Below, piece after piece: positions 44,079-53,185 of a stretch of DNA of 64,000 nucleotides. The DNA lies in contig NZ_ABLD01000010.1 of the NCBI RefSeq assembly GCF_000172415.1, forward strand, positions 1 to 64,000, read 5' to 3'. The position numbers and the translations under genes were made by a program. Position 1 is the first letter of the stretch. Every line of letters starts with the position of its first letter. The notes under the pieces are model-generated. The model was not told the origin of the DNA. It ran no database searches and saw only the letters and a list, made by a program, of their open reading frames with translations. Source of the stretch: Paraburkholderia graminis C4D1M (GTDB lineage: Bacteria > Pseudomonadota > Gammaproteobacteria > Burkholderiales > Burkholderiaceae).

Positions 44079-44914
44079 TGAAAGTCCTTATTTCCGCCGA
44101 CATCGAAGGCATAGCCGGCGTATTTCACCCCGAGCAAACGCGTGCGGGCAACGGCGAATATGAGGCCGCGCGCCGCTGGATGACGCTCGAAGCGAACGCC
44201 GCAATCGAAGGCGCCTTTGCGGGCGGCGCGACGCAAGTGTGGGTCAACGACTCGCACGGCGGCTTTCGCAATCTGCTGCCCGATCTGCTCGACGCACGCG
44301 CTCAGGTGGTGCTCGGCAAACCGCGCACGCTCGGCATGATGGCGGGCCTCGAATACGGTGCGTCGCTCGTGTTCATGATCGGCTATCACGCGATGTCGCA
44401 AACGCGCGGCATTCTCGCGCACACCATCAACAGCTTTGCGTTCGCGCGCGTTTCGCTGAACGGCGTGGAGGTGGGCGAGGCCGGTTTGTACGGTGCGCTC
44501 GCTGAAGAATATGGCGCACAGGTAGCGCTTTTATCGGGCGACGATGTATTCGCCGAGGAAACCGCGCCGCGTTTTCCAGGCGCGCGTTTTGTCGTGACGA
44601 AGAGCGCGACGGGGCACGCGAGCGGCGTCACGCAATCGCCGGCAAACGCTCGTGCGGCGATAGAGAGCGCGGCGCGCGAAGTCGTGCAGCAGCATCTCGC
44701 CGAAGGACGCGCACCGCAAGCAACGCGCGCCGCCGCAGCAAAACCCGTCGAGTGCGAACTGCGCGTGCAGACCAGCGCGCTCGCCGATCTCTTCTGTCAG
44801 TGGCCGACCATGACGCGCGTCGATGCGGTCACGCTGCGCTTTAGCGCGGCGTCGGCGGAACATGTGGTGCGCATGCTCAACTGCCTGTCCGCGATGTCGT
44901 TCATGCTGCGGTAG
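44078..44914 (+). CDS. M55-family D-aminopeptidase (DppA-like)
   Basis: M55 metallopeptidases such as Bacillus DppA release D-alanine from D-amino-acid peptides. The 278-residue protein starts MKVLISADIEGIAGVFHPEQ, containing the metal-binding Asp and Glu, followed by VWVNDSHGGFRNLLPDLLD and the catalytic-histidine region GYHAMSQTRGILAHTINS. One base overlaps the stop of the P1 peptidase gene. It is the last gene of the operon and ends 22 nt before a convergent hydrolase gene. Confidence 0.92.
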   Translation: MKVLISADIEGIAGVFHPEQTRAGNGEYEAARRWMTLEANAAIEGAFAGGATQVWVNDSHGGFRNLLPDLLDARAQVVLGKPRTLGMMAGLEYGASLVFMIGYHAMSQTRGILAHTINSFAFARVSLNGVEVGEAGLYGALAEEYGAQVALLSGDDVFAEETAPRFPGARFVVTKSATGHASGVTQSPANARAAIESAAREVVQQHLAEGRAPQATRAAAAKPVECELRVQTSALADLFCQWPTMTRVDAVTLRFSAASAEHVVRMLNCLSAMSFMLR

Positions 44915-44936
44915 CGAGTGTGTTGCGGGCCTACGC

Positions 44937-45950
44937 CTACTGCTGCCGGCTCAATTCGCGCGCGGCGCGGTCGATCACGTCCGCGATCGCGCCCGCGTGC
45001 GAGACCGGCGCGAGATGGCTCGACGCAATCGGCACGACCTTCGCGCCCATCCGCTCGGCCATGAATCGCTCGACGTCCGGCGACACGGCGCGGTCTTTCG
45101 TCGTCAGCACGTACCACGAAGGCTTCTCTTTCCACGCGACCTGACTGACCGTTTCGCCGAAGGCCGTCGCGGCGATCGGCACCTGCGCCGCGGACAGCAC
45201 GCGCGTCACGTTCTCGGGGACGTCGGCGGCAAAATCCGCGTGATACTTGCTGCGATCGAGCCACAGGAAGCCGCTTGCATCCTTCGTGATGCCTGCGCCC
45301 GCCGGCATCGGCGCGGCGCGCTTCAGCAGGTCCGTCGTCGACTCGTGCAAGTCCGGCGCAACGGCCGCCACGTAGACGAGGCCCGCGACGTTCGGCGCAT
45401 TCGCGCCCGCTTCGGTAATCACGACGCCGCCCCACGAGTGACCGACGAGTATCGTCGGCCCTTGCTGGCGAGCCAGCACGCGGCGTGTCGCGGCGACGTC
45501 GTCGGCGAGCGAGGTCAGTGGGTTCTGCACCGAACTCACGCGATAGCCCTTTTGCTGCAGCTTCGCGACCACGCCGTTCCAGCTCGAACCGTCGACGAAT
45601 GCGCCGTGGACCAGCACGACGTTGCGCACGGGACCGGTCATGGGCGCGGTGGCGGGCGGCGCGGCGGCGGCTTTGGCGGGTGGTGCGGACGGTGTGCTCG
45701 GCGCGCCTGAAGCGGGAGCGGGCGCGGCGGCGGCGCTGGCTTCGGCGGCAGGCGCCTGGCCGGGCATCCGATCCCGTACAGCGGGCGCGGAAGATTCGGC
45801 AGCCGGGCCCGGCATGGGCACCACGCCCGGTGCGGCAGACGTTGCAGGCTCGGGCGCCGGAGCCGGCGTGTAAGTCTGCGCGAACGCGCCGCGGCTCGCA
45901 AAACAAAGACACAAGACGGCAGCGCAAACGAGGCGTTTTTTGGGCGACAT
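44937..45950 (-). CDS. Secreted alpha/beta hydrolase with Pro/Ala-rich linker
   Basis: This 337-residue protein starts at ATG 45950 with a Sec signal peptide (cleavage after AFA, residue 24). A linker of about 80 residues rich in proline and alanine follows, then an alpha/beta-hydrolase domain with VVLVHGAFVDGSSW and the nucleophile elbow GHSWGG; the catalytic histidine is probably in SSHLAPVSHAG. The domain resembles esterase/salicylate-esterase-like proteins. GGAG lies 9 nt before the ATG. The substrate is unknown. Confidence 0.88.
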   Translation of the reverse strand: MSPKKRLVCAAVLCLCFASRGAFAQTYTPAPAPEPATSAAPGVVPMPGPAAESSAPAVRDRMPGQAPAAEASAAAAPAPASGAPSTPSAPPAKAAAAPPATAPMTGPVRNVVLVHGAFVDGSSWNGVVAKLQQKGYRVSSVQNPLTSLADDVAATRRVLARQQGPTILVGHSWGGVVITEAGANAPNVAGLVYVAAVAPDLHESTTDLLKRAAPMPAGAGITKDASGFLWLDRSKYHADFAADVPENVTRVLSAAQVPIAATAFGETVSQVAWKEKPSWYVLTTKDRAVSPDVERFMAERMGAKVVPIASSHLAPVSHAGAIADVIDRAARELSRQQ

Positions 45951-46165
45951 GCTGAATCTCCGGAGACGGCCAACCCGACTACGGCAACATACCGAACCGG
46001 CGCCGCAGTGACAATCACATTCGGCGGAGGCAAGTGCGGCGCGGCACGAAGCGCGGGTTGACACCAGTATTTGGGCAATATCGGCCGGGGTAAAATTTTC
46101 GGTTCTGCCGGGGCGGGCCACAAGTCTGCTGTCGGGCGATCGAAATCCATACACTGGGGCGCAAT

Positions 46166-47571
46166 TTGAACAATGCACTACAGCAAGAGGGCCTGAAGCG
46201 CGGGCTCAAGAATCGCCATATTCAACTCATTGCGCTCGGCGGCGCGATCGGCACGGGCCTTTTTCTCGGCTCGGCGAGCGTGTTGCAGGCCGCCGGCCCG
46301 TCGATGATTCTCGGCTACGCCATCGGCGGAATCATCGCGTTCATGATCATGCGGCAGTTGGGCGAGATGGTTGCGCAGGAACCGGTGGCGGGCTCGTTCA
46401 GCCACTTCGCGTACAAGTATTGGGGCGACTTTCCCGGCTTCCTGTCGGGCTGGAATTACTGGGTGTTGTACGTGCTCGTCAGCATGGCCGAACTGACGGC
46501 GGTCGGCACGTATGTCCACTACTGGTGGCCGGGTGTGCCGACGTGGGTATCGGCGCTCGTCTGCTTTGCCGGCATCAACGCGATCAATCTCGCGAACGTG
46601 AAGGCGTACGGCGAAAACCGAGTTCTGGGTTTGCGATCGTCAAGGGTCGTGGCCGGTGATCGGCATGGATCCCTGCTTCGGGCGGGCTATCTGCTTATTT
46701 TCCCGGCCACGGCGGACCGCAGGCGTCGGTCACGAATCTCTGGAGCCACGGCGGATTTTTCCCGCATGGTTTTCATGGCCTCTTCACGATGCTCGCGGTC
46801 ATCATGTTTTCGTTCGGCGGACTGGAGTTGATAGGCATCACCGCAGCCGAGGCCGACGAGCCGCAAAAGAGCGTTCCGAAGGCCGTGAATCAGGTCATCT
46901 ACCGGATTCTGATTTTCTACATCTGCTCGCTGGCGGTGCTGCTTTCGCTGTATCCGTGGAACGAGGTCGCGGCCGGCGGCAGCCCGTTCGTGATGATCTT
47001 TTCGCAGATCGGTTCGACGCTGACCGCGAACGTGCTCAACGTCGTGGTGCTGACGGCGGCGCTGTCCGTGTACAACAGCGGCGTGTATGCGAATAGCCGC
47101 ATGCTGTACGGTCTCGCGGAACAGGGCAATGCGCCGCGCGCGCTGATGAAGGTCGATCGGCGCGGCGTGCCGTATATGGCGATCGGCCTGTCGGCGCTCG
47201 CCACGTTCACGTGCGTGATCGTCAACTATCTGATTCCCGCGGAAGCGCTCGGCCTCTTGATGGCGCTCGTGGTTGCCGCGCTGGTGCTGAACTGGGCGCT
47301 GATCAGCCTGACGCATCTGAAGTCGCGCCGGGCGATGGTCGCCGCGGGCGAGACGCTCGTCTTCAAGTCGTTCTGGTTTCCGGTGAGCAACTGGATCTGC
47401 CTCGCGTTCATGGCGCTGATCCTCGTGATTCTCGCGATGACGCCCGGTTTGTCCGTGTCCGTGTGGCTCGTGCCGGTGTGGCTTGTGGTGATGTGGGCGG
47501 GTTATGAGTTCAAGCGCAGGCGCGCGGCGGCGCATGGGAGTGCTGCGCGGGTGGTTGGGCGGCAGAGTTGA
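46166..47571 (+). pseudogene. AAT-type amino-acid permease, frame broken by clustered 1-bp insertions
   Basis: The two halves are clear APC-superfamily permease sequence (N-terminal NRHIQLIALGGAIGTGLFLG; C-terminal FSFGGLELIGITAAEADEPQ), most like the ProY/AroP/GabP group. Between 46614 and 46704 the frame shifts. Removing about eleven single extra bases (such as GAAAACC to GAAACC, CTGGGTT to CTGGTT, AAGGGTC to AAGGTC, ATTTTCCCGG to ATTTCCGG) restores a continuous protein of about 464 residues, including ETEFWFAIVKVVAVIGMILF. The start appears to be TTG 46166. The rest is intact, so a base-calling artefact is more likely than true decay. Confidence 0.85.
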
Positions 47572-47644
47572 CGATCAGATGGCGCGACGGGTTGCTGTCG
47601 CGCTGCTCAAACCGCGCGACAAGATGGCGAAAGCCAAAAAACGA

Positions 47645-47678
47645 AAAACCCGCGAAGCGTTCAGCCGGCGCGGGTTTT
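47645..47678. terminator. Bidirectional terminator between the permease gene and tRNA-Leu
   Basis: AAAACCCGCG (47645-47654) pairs with CGCGGGTTTT (47669-47678) across a 14-nt loop, with A-rich and T-rich flanks. It can end the rightward permease transcript and the leftward tRNA-Leu transcript. Confidence 0.85.
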
Positions 47679-47712
47679 CTTTGTGTTGCTTGGGTATTGC
47701 TCGGAAACTTGA

Positions 47713-47797
47713 TGGTGCCCAGGGCCGGAATCGAACCGGCACGCCTTGCGGCGGGGGATTTTGAGTCCCCTGCGTCTACCAATTTCACCACCTGGGC
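47713..47797 (-). tRNA. tRNA-Leu (anticodon CAA)
   Basis: The minus strand reads GCCCAGG at the 5' acceptor and CCTGGGC-A-CCA at the 3' end, so CCA is encoded. The D-arm contains GGTAGACGC. The anticodon stem-loop is GGGGA-CTCAAAA-TCCCC, giving CAA. A class II variable arm and the T-arm GCCGG-TTCGATT-CCGGC follow. Length is 85 nt. Confidence 0.97.
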
Positions 47798-47903
47798 AGA
47801 TCTTGCGGCACACGCGTTAAAAACTCTCGCGCGGCGAAGACGCAGATTATGGCCGAAAATCCGCCGACGGGCAAGCCGCCCCCAGCCGCCATTCGCCAGT
47901 CGT

Positions 47904-49289
47904 TCAGACAGTGCGCGAAAACCGTTCGAGCGTCTGCTGGCCGAGATAGCGGTCGAACACCATCGCAATGTTGCGCACGAGCATGCGCCCGGCGGTCCGC
48001 ACTTCGAGCTTGCGGTCCGTGACCGACACGAGGCCGTCCTGCTCGAAGCCGCGCAAGCGTTCGAGTTCCGGCTCGAACGTATCGGCGAAGCGAATGCCGT
48101 ACATCGCTTCGAATTCGTCGAAGCGCAGTTCCAGATTGCACATCAACTGGGTGATGATGTCGCGCCGCAAACGGTCGTCGGCGGTGAGGCGCACGCCGCG
48201 CGTGATCGCGAGTCGGCCCGCGTCGATCGCGGCGCCATACGCCGGCAGATCTTTTGCGTTTTGCGCGTAGACGTCGCCGACCTTGCCGATCGACGACGCG
48301 CCGAAGCCGATCAGATCGCATTCGGCGCGCGTGCTGTAGCCCTGGAAATTGCGGTGCAAGGTCCGCTGTGCCTGGGCGCGCGCGAGTTCGTCGGTGGGCA
48401 GCGCGAAATGATCCATGCCGATGTACACGTAGCCGGCCGCGGTCAGACGCTCCACGACGCGTTGCAGGATAGCGAGACGCGCGGCAGGCGAGGGCAGCGC
48501 CGCGGCGTCCATCTGACGCTGCATCTTGAAGAGCTTCGGCATGTGCGCGTACGCGAACACCGACAGGCGATCGGGCGCGAGCTCGATCATCGTGTCGAGC
48601 GTGCGGCTGAAGCTCGACACCGTTTGATGCGGCAGTCCGTAGATCAGATCGACGCCGATCGAGTGAAAGCCCACGTGCCGCGCAGCCTGCATGACTGACG
48701 CGGTCATATCGAGCGGCTGGATGCGGTTGATCGCCTGCTGCACGAGCGGATCGAAATCCTGCACGCCGAGACTCAGCCGATTAAAGCCGAGCTTGCGCAG
48801 ATGCGCGATCGTATCGGGCGAGGCCTCGCGCGGATCGACTTCGATCGAATATTCGGCTTCGCTGTCGGGCAGCAAGGTAAAGTGCTCGCGGGCCGCGCTC
48901 ATCAATTCGGCGAGTTCGTCGTTCGACATGAAGGTCGGCGTGCCGCCGCCCAGATGCAATTGCGACACCGGCCGGCGCGTGTCGAAACACGCTGCCTGCA
49001 AGGCGATTTCGCGCTTCAACTGTTCCAGATACGGGCGCGCGCGCCCGCGGTTTTTCGTTGCGATCTTGTTGCAGCCGCAATAGAAACAGACGGTGTCGCA
49101 GAACGGAATATGGAAGTACAGCGAGAGGTCCGCAGCGGACGCGCCGGGATCGGCTGCCGCGCGCAGATAGTCGGCGAGGTCGAAGTCGTCGCGGAACTGA
49201 AGGGCCGTTGGATAGGACGTATAGCGTGGGCCGTTCGCGCTGTATTTGGCGAGCAGGTCGGGGCGAAAGAGCGAATTGGCGTTGGTCAT
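47904..49289 (-). CDS. hemN: Oxygen-independent coproporphyrinogen III oxidase
   Basis: HemN is a radical-SAM enzyme that oxidatively decarboxylates coproporphyrinogen III to protoporphyrinogen IX without oxygen. The 461-residue protein begins MTNANSLFRPDLLAKYSANG, has the radical-SAM cysteines in HIPFCDTVCFYCGCNKI, LHLGGGTPTFM, VQDFDPLVQQAINR and the C-terminal HemN domain. Length equals that of true HemN rather than the shorter HemW. No convincing FNR-type box was seen upstream. Confidence 0.95.
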   Translation of the reverse strand: MTNANSLFRPDLLAKYSANGPRYTSYPTALQFRDDFDLADYLRAAADPGASAADLSLYFHIPFCDTVCFYCGCNKIATKNRGRARPYLEQLKREIALQAACFDTRRPVSQLHLGGGTPTFMSNDELAELMSAAREHFTLLPDSEAEYSIEVDPREASPDTIAHLRKLGFNRLSLGVQDFDPLVQQAINRIQPLDMTASVMQAARHVGFHSIGVDLIYGLPHQTVSSFSRTLDTMIELAPDRLSVFAYAHMPKLFKMQRQMDAAALPSPAARLAILQRVVERLTAAGYVYIGMDHFALPTDELARAQAQRTLHRNFQGYSTRAECDLIGFGASSIGKVGDVYAQNAKDLPAYGAAIDAGRLAITRGVRLTADDRLRRDIITQLMCNLELRFDEFEAMYGIRFADTFEPELERLRGFEQDGLVSVTDRKLEVRTAGRMLVRNIAMVFDRYLGQQTLERFSRTV

Positions 49290-49555
49290 GAGTGGCTTGT
49301 ATTCGACGGCCGCGATAAGAGGCGCGAGTCGCGCCGGTTGCGCATGGTTTTTTGCGGACCGCGTGGGAACTGCGTGCGACGTACTCGGGCGCCTCGTGAG
49401 CGTGGCCTTTATTTAGATCCTTCGGATCCTCAGATCGAGAGCCAGTGTAGGGGAGCCGCCTCGCGCGCGATTGTGTAAAAAGGTCGCACGCGACACGGTG
49501 GCACAATGCGGGACTGGCGCTGCGGCGCCGTTGTTCGAATCCAGGAATTTTCGTC

Positions 49556-49864
49556 GTGAACGATGTGTATGGGCGCGTTGCAAAACGCGAGTCTCTGACC
49601 GATCATGCGTGCCGGCCCGATTGCGGCGCGTGCTGCATCGCGCCGTCGATTTCGAGCCCCATTCCGGGCATGCCGAACGGCAAACCGGCAGGCGTGCGTT
49701 GCGTGCAGCTTGGCGACGATTTGCGTTGCGCGATCTTCGGACAGCCCGAGCGTCCCGCGTGCTGTTCGGGACTGCAGCCGCAAGCCGAGATGTGCGGAGA
49801 CGATCGAGGGCAAGCGCTTTTGTGGCTCACGCAACTGGAGGCGCAGACGCAGCCCGCGCGTTGA
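49556..49864 (+). CDS. YkgJ-family cysteine-cluster protein
   Basis: This 102-residue protein has the CxxxCxxCC cluster (CRPDCGACC) near residue 19, then further cysteines (VRCVQL, RCAIFG, PACCSG, AEMCGD) typical of small YkgJ-type putative metal- or zinc/iron-chelating proteins. Function unknown. The start is taken as GTG 49556; no strong ribosome-binding site decides it. It is divergent from hemN. Confidence 0.8.
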   Translation: MNDVYGRVAKRESLTDHACRPDCGACCIAPSISSPIPGMPNGKPAGVRCVQLGDDLRCAIFGQPERPACCSGLQPQAEMCGDDRGQALLWLTQLEAQTQPAR

Positions 49865-49938
49865 ATCAAACAAGTGCGATGAAACAAGTGCTTTGACAGA
49901 GGGCTAAGCCCTCAACTGTGGTCGATTGGAGAAACCGT

Positions 49939-50529
49939 ATGGCTCGATTGGTTGCGCCGGCCCGGCGCCGTTTTTTATTCGCCGCGCTGGCAGGCGCGAG
50001 CGCGCTTGGCGCCGTCTCGCTCGCGGCGTGCGCGACGTCGACTTTTCCGTTCATTCCGTCGCACTACACGTTTTCGCAGCAGCAGGTGCAGGACGCCGTG
50101 CAGCGGAAATTTCCGTATCAGCGTACGGTTTCTCAGGTGTTCGACGTCGCGTTGAGCCATCCGGTGGTCGGCTTGCTGCCGGACGCAAATCGCGTCTCCG
50201 TGAAGCTCGACGCGCACCTCGCGAGCCCCTTCATGCCGCAGCCGGTCGACGGCGTTTTCACACTGTCGAGCGAACTCGCGTACGATGCCGCGAGCCGGTC
50301 CGTCGTGCTTAAATCGCCGAATGTCGACAACGTCAGCGTGAGCGGCCAGGCGCAGGCGTACACGCAACAGATCAATGCTGCCGCCGCCGTCCTCGCGACG
50401 CAGTTGCTGAGCAACTACCCGATCTACACGTTCAAGCCGGAACAGTTGCAATTTGCCGGAGTGAACTACGAACCCGGTACAATCACGATCCTTACAAACG
50501 GTATACGCGTGCAAATCGTCGAGAAATGA
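49939..50529 (+). CDS. DUF1439-type lipoprotein
   Basis: This 196-residue protein has a twin-arginine-like basic start (RRRF), a hydrophobic stretch and lipobox LAAC near residue 30, so it should be a lipid-anchored periplasmic protein. The mature part (YTFSQQQVQDAVQRKFPYQR, DANRVSVKLDAHLASPF) matches the DUF1439 group, which has no settled function. ATG 49939 is preceded by GGAG; a GTG at 49918 is less likely. It lies 87 nt before uppP. Confidence 0.87.
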   Translation: MARLVAPARRRFLFAALAGASALGAVSLAACATSTFPFIPSHYTFSQQQVQDAVQRKFPYQRTVSQVFDVALSHPVVGLLPDANRVSVKLDAHLASPFMPQPVDGVFTLSSELAYDAASRSVVLKSPNVDNVSVSGQAQAYTQQINAAAAVLATQLLSNYPIYTFKPEQLQFAGVNYEPGTITILTNGIRVQIVEK

Positions 50530-50616
50530 CGCTGTGCGCGGCCGGCAGGGCCGCGCGTCGCCGTGCTGCTCCTGCCAGTTCCGGCATTCGACAATCAATA
50601 GCGATGAGGGGCACGG

Positions 50617-51459
50617 ATGGACTGGTTATTGGCTTGCAAGGCGTTGATTCTGGGCATCGTCGAAGGTCTGACGGAGTTTTTGCCGGTGTCGAGCACCGGG
50701 CATCTGATCGTCGCGGGCAGTCTGCTCAATTTCACCGACGAACACGCGAAGACCTTCGACGTCGTGATTCAACTCGGCGCGATTCTCGCGGTGTGCTGGG
50801 AGTTTCGCCGGCGCATCGCCAGCGTCGTGACCGGCTTGCCGAGCCGTCCTGAGGCGCGGCGCTTCACGCTCAATGTAATCATCGCAACCATTCCAGCGAT
50901 CGTGCTCGGACTGCTGCTCGAAAAGTCGATCAAGGCGGCGCTCTTTTCGCCGGTGCCGGTCGCGTTCGCGCTCGTCGTGGGCGGCGTCGTCATCTTGTGG
51001 GCCGAGGCTCGGCAGCGCGGGCAAGGCGGCGAAGGCAAGGCCGCCCGCGTGCACGACGTGGACAACATGACGCCAATGGACGCGCTGAAAGTTGGCCTGG
51101 CCCAATGCTTCGCGCTCATCCCCGGCACGTCGCGCTCGGGGTCGACGATCATCGGCGGGATGCTGTTTGGTCTCGACCGCCGCGTGGCGACGGAGTTTTC
51201 GTTTTTCCTCGCGATTCCGATCATGTTCGGCGCGACGGCCTACGAGTTGTACAAGGACTGGCATCTGTTGTCCGTCGACGCACTCGGCATCTTCGCGCTC
51301 GGTTTCGTGGCCGCGTTTGTCAGCGCGTTTCTGTGCGTGCGCTGGCTGCTTCGCTATATTGCCGGGCACGATTTCACGGCGTTCGCGTGGTATCGCATCG
51401 GCTTCGGATTGCTGATTCTGCTGGTCGGCTATAGCGGCGCGTTGAGCTGGACGGATTGA
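50617..51459 (+). CDS. uppP: Undecaprenyl-diphosphatase (BacA-type)
   Basis: UppP dephosphorylates undecaprenyl pyrophosphate to recycle the lipid carrier for peptidoglycan and O-antigen; excess gives bacitracin resistance. The 280-residue membrane protein has both active-site motifs, GIVEGLTEFLPVSSTGH and ALIPGTSRSGSTI, and about seven helices. It follows the DUF1439 lipoprotein gene and is closed by a strong terminator. Confidence 0.96.
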   Translation: MDWLLACKALILGIVEGLTEFLPVSSTGHLIVAGSLLNFTDEHAKTFDVVIQLGAILAVCWEFRRRIASVVTGLPSRPEARRFTLNVIIATIPAIVLGLLLEKSIKAALFSPVPVAFALVVGGVVILWAEARQRGQGGEGKAARVHDVDNMTPMDALKVGLAQCFALIPGTSRSGSTIIGGMLFGLDRRVATEFSFFLAIPIMFGATAYELYKDWHLLSVDALGIFALGFVAAFVSAFLCVRWLLRYIAGHDFTAFAWYRIGFGLLILLVGYSGALSWTD

Positions 51460-51492
51460 CGCCGGCGCGCTCTTTTGCGCGAGACAAAAAAG

Positions 51493-51526
51493 AAGGTCCG
51501 CCAATTATGTTGGCGGACCTTTTTTA
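51493..51526. terminator. Bidirectional terminator between uppP and trmB
   Basis: AAGGTCCGCCAA (51493-51504), 5-nt loop, TTGGCGGACCTT (51510-51521), flanked by A and T runs, in the gap of convergent genes. Confidence 0.93.
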
Positions 51527-51566
51527 TTGGCCGAGGCCGATGTCCAGGCCGTGAGCGCTTTCGCCT

Positions 51567-52349
51567 TTACGCGATCTCGCGCTTGCGGAACACGAGATCC
51601 CACACGCCGTGGCCGAGCCGCAGACCGCGCCGCTCGAACTTCGTCACCGGACGATAGTCAGGCCGCGGCGCATAGCCGTCGACGGTGTTCTGCAACGACG
51701 GCTCCGCGCTCAGCACTTCGAGCATCTGTTCGGCGTAGTTTTGCCAGTCGGTCGCGCAATGCAGATAGGCGCCGGGCTTTAGCCGTGAGGCGAGCAGGGC
51801 GACGAACTTCGGCTGAATCAGGCGGCGCTTGTGATGGCGCGCCTTGTGCCACGGGTCGGGAAAGAAAATGTGCACGCCGTCGAGGCTATCGGGCGCGATC
51901 ATCTGTTCGAGCACCTCGACGGCGTCGTGCTGAATGATGCGGATGTTGGTGAGCGACTGCTCGCCCATCAGCTTCAGCAACGCGCCGACGCCCGGCTCAT
52001 GCACTTCGACGCCGAGAAAATCGTCGGCCGGACGGTGTGCGGCGATCTCCGCCGTCGTCGCGCCCATGCCGAAGCCGATCTCGAGCACGCGCGGCGCTTC
52101 ACGACCGAACACGCTGTTCCAGTCGGGCTGCTGCGGCGCGAACGGCACGACGAAGCGCGGACCGAGTTCGTCCATCGCGCGGCGCTGGCCGGTCGACACG
52201 CGGCCCGCGCGCGTGACGAAGCTGCGGATGCGTCGGCGGTGCAGGGTTTCGTCTTGCAACGCTTCGGCGTCGGTCTGGTGCGCGTCGGTGTCGCTGGAGG
52301 GTGTCGGGAGTTCGTCGGGCAAGCCGGCGTCGTGGGTATCGTGGATCAT
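51567..52349 (-). CDS. trmB: tRNA (guanine-N7-)-methyltransferase
   Basis: TrmB methylates G46 of tRNAs. The 260-residue protein has a variable acidic N-terminus (about 50 residues), the SAM-binding VLEIGFGMGATTAEIA, LGVEVHEPGVGALL, and the signature IFFPDPWHKARHHKRRLIQ. Start 52349 (MIHDTHDAGLPDELPTPSSD) is used; the N-terminus is not conserved, so upstream starts cannot be excluded. Confidence 0.93.
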   Translation of the reverse strand: MIHDTHDAGLPDELPTPSSDTDAHQTDAEALQDETLHRRRIRSFVTRAGRVSTGQRRAMDELGPRFVVPFAPQQPDWNSVFGREAPRVLEIGFGMGATTAEIAAHRPADDFLGVEVHEPGVGALLKLMGEQSLTNIRIIQHDAVEVLEQMIAPDSLDGVHIFFPDPWHKARHHKRRLIQPKFVALLASRLKPGAYLHCATDWQNYAEQMLEVLSAEPSLQNTVDGYAPRPDYRPVTKFERRGLRLGHGVWDLVFRKREIA

Positions 52350-52536
52350 GGTCGATGCTGCTACAAGGTGAAGGTCGCGGTTGGCGTGGGCATGGGGCAT
52401 CGGGCGCTTGGGCGCTTTGTGACGCCGCCGCCGCGCGCGGCGCGTAGGCCGCGTCGGCGGCATATTGTGCGCGCCGATTGCCGCGTCGGCTGCCATGCGA
52501 TCGCGCCGGGTTGCCGCGCCGGCCAGCCGTCGCTAT

Positions 52537-52653
52537 AAAAAAGCCGCCTTCGTCGAGGCGGCTCGTGCTTGATTTCCGCCGAAGGCTCGGCAGTCAGGTG
52601 GAGCGGGCGTTGCAAGTGCGCGTAAGGTAGCACAACGCAAAAGGGCGCGTCCA
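52537..52653 (-). ncRNA. Candidate small RNA with own promoter and terminator
   Basis: A minus-strand terminator (GCCGCCT, 6-nt loop, AGGCGGC, T-run; 52562-52537) has no protein gene upstream on that strand. TGGACG (52653-52648), an 18-nt spacer and TACCTT (52629-52624) could drive a transcript of about 80 nt from around 52617. It would also contain the small hairpin GCCGA-GCCT-TCGGC. The promoter match is moderate, so this is a candidate only. Confidence 0.4.
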
Positions 52654-52786
52654 GACAGAGTCCACTTGGCAGCAACGGCGAACCAGGCGACATTACGTTT
52701 CGATAACGGAAATCGCCGGTTATGTGATTTAATCGTTCTGTAAGCCATTTCTTCTTTCCAACGATTAATTCACGCGAATATCCGTT

Positions 52787-53170
52787 ATGAGTCAGCACGC
52801 ACACAGTCACCGCGAAGCAAAAGCACCGAAAACCAGCTGGATCGCAATTGAGCCGAACCGTGTTCCGGCTACTTCACGCAATGCGCTTCGTAAAGCGATG
52901 CTGATTGAACGCGTGCCGCTGACGCAATACAACGACCTGCTGTGGCTGATGGCGCAGGAGTCGGGCGGCGCGGTCAATCTGCGCAATTCGAAGTCGGGCG
53001 CGCGTGGGCTTTTTCAATTGCTGCCGTCGCAATATGAATTGAATCCGGGCGGCATCGAATCATTCGGCGATGCCGTGGAAGAATGCCGCGGCGGTATTCG
53101 ATATATTCTCGGCCGCTATCACCATGCGGCGTCCGCACGGTTGGTGTGGCAAGCGAATCACTGGATTTGA
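52787..53170 (+). CDS. SLT-domain (lytic transglycosylase-like) protein without signal peptide
   Basis: The 127-residue protein carries a short transglycosylase SLT motif, LLWLMAQESGGAVNLRNSKS followed by GARGLFQLLPSQY, with the catalytic glutamate in QESGG. No Sec signal or membrane helix is visible, so export by the general route is not expected. It may be a domain remnant, a phage-type lysozyme or a specialised secreted factor. Its base composition is less GC-rich than that of its neighbours, and it lies beside the 3' end of tRNA-Gly. Confidence 0.8.
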   Translation: MSQHAHSHREAKAPKTSWIAIEPNRVPATSRNALRKAMLIERVPLTQYNDLLWLMAQESGGAVNLRNSKSGARGLFQLLPSQYELNPGGIESFGDAVEECRGGIRYILGRYHHAASARLVWQANHWI

Positions 53171-53185
53171 AGTTTTGGGGAATGC

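Noticed and set aside
46614..46704. Programmed ribosomal frameshift in the amino-acid permease gene
   Set aside because: Many separate one-base changes are needed to restore the frame and no slippery heptamer with a structure is seen; clustered insertions explain it better.
47568..48698. A 376-codon frame crossing tRNA-Leu
   Set aside because: Part of it is the usual false protein produced by translating the antisense of a tRNA, and the rest is the hemN shadow.
49290..49460. FNR-type box upstream of hemN
   Set aside because: No TTGAT-N4-ATCAA-like sequence was found by eye; GATCC-TTC-GGATC at about 49420 is a simple palindrome.
52361..52810. A 149-codon minus-strand frame between trmB and the SLT gene
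   Set aside because: It runs through the terminator hairpin and low-complexity sequence and resembles nothing; a small RNA is a better explanation of the terminator.
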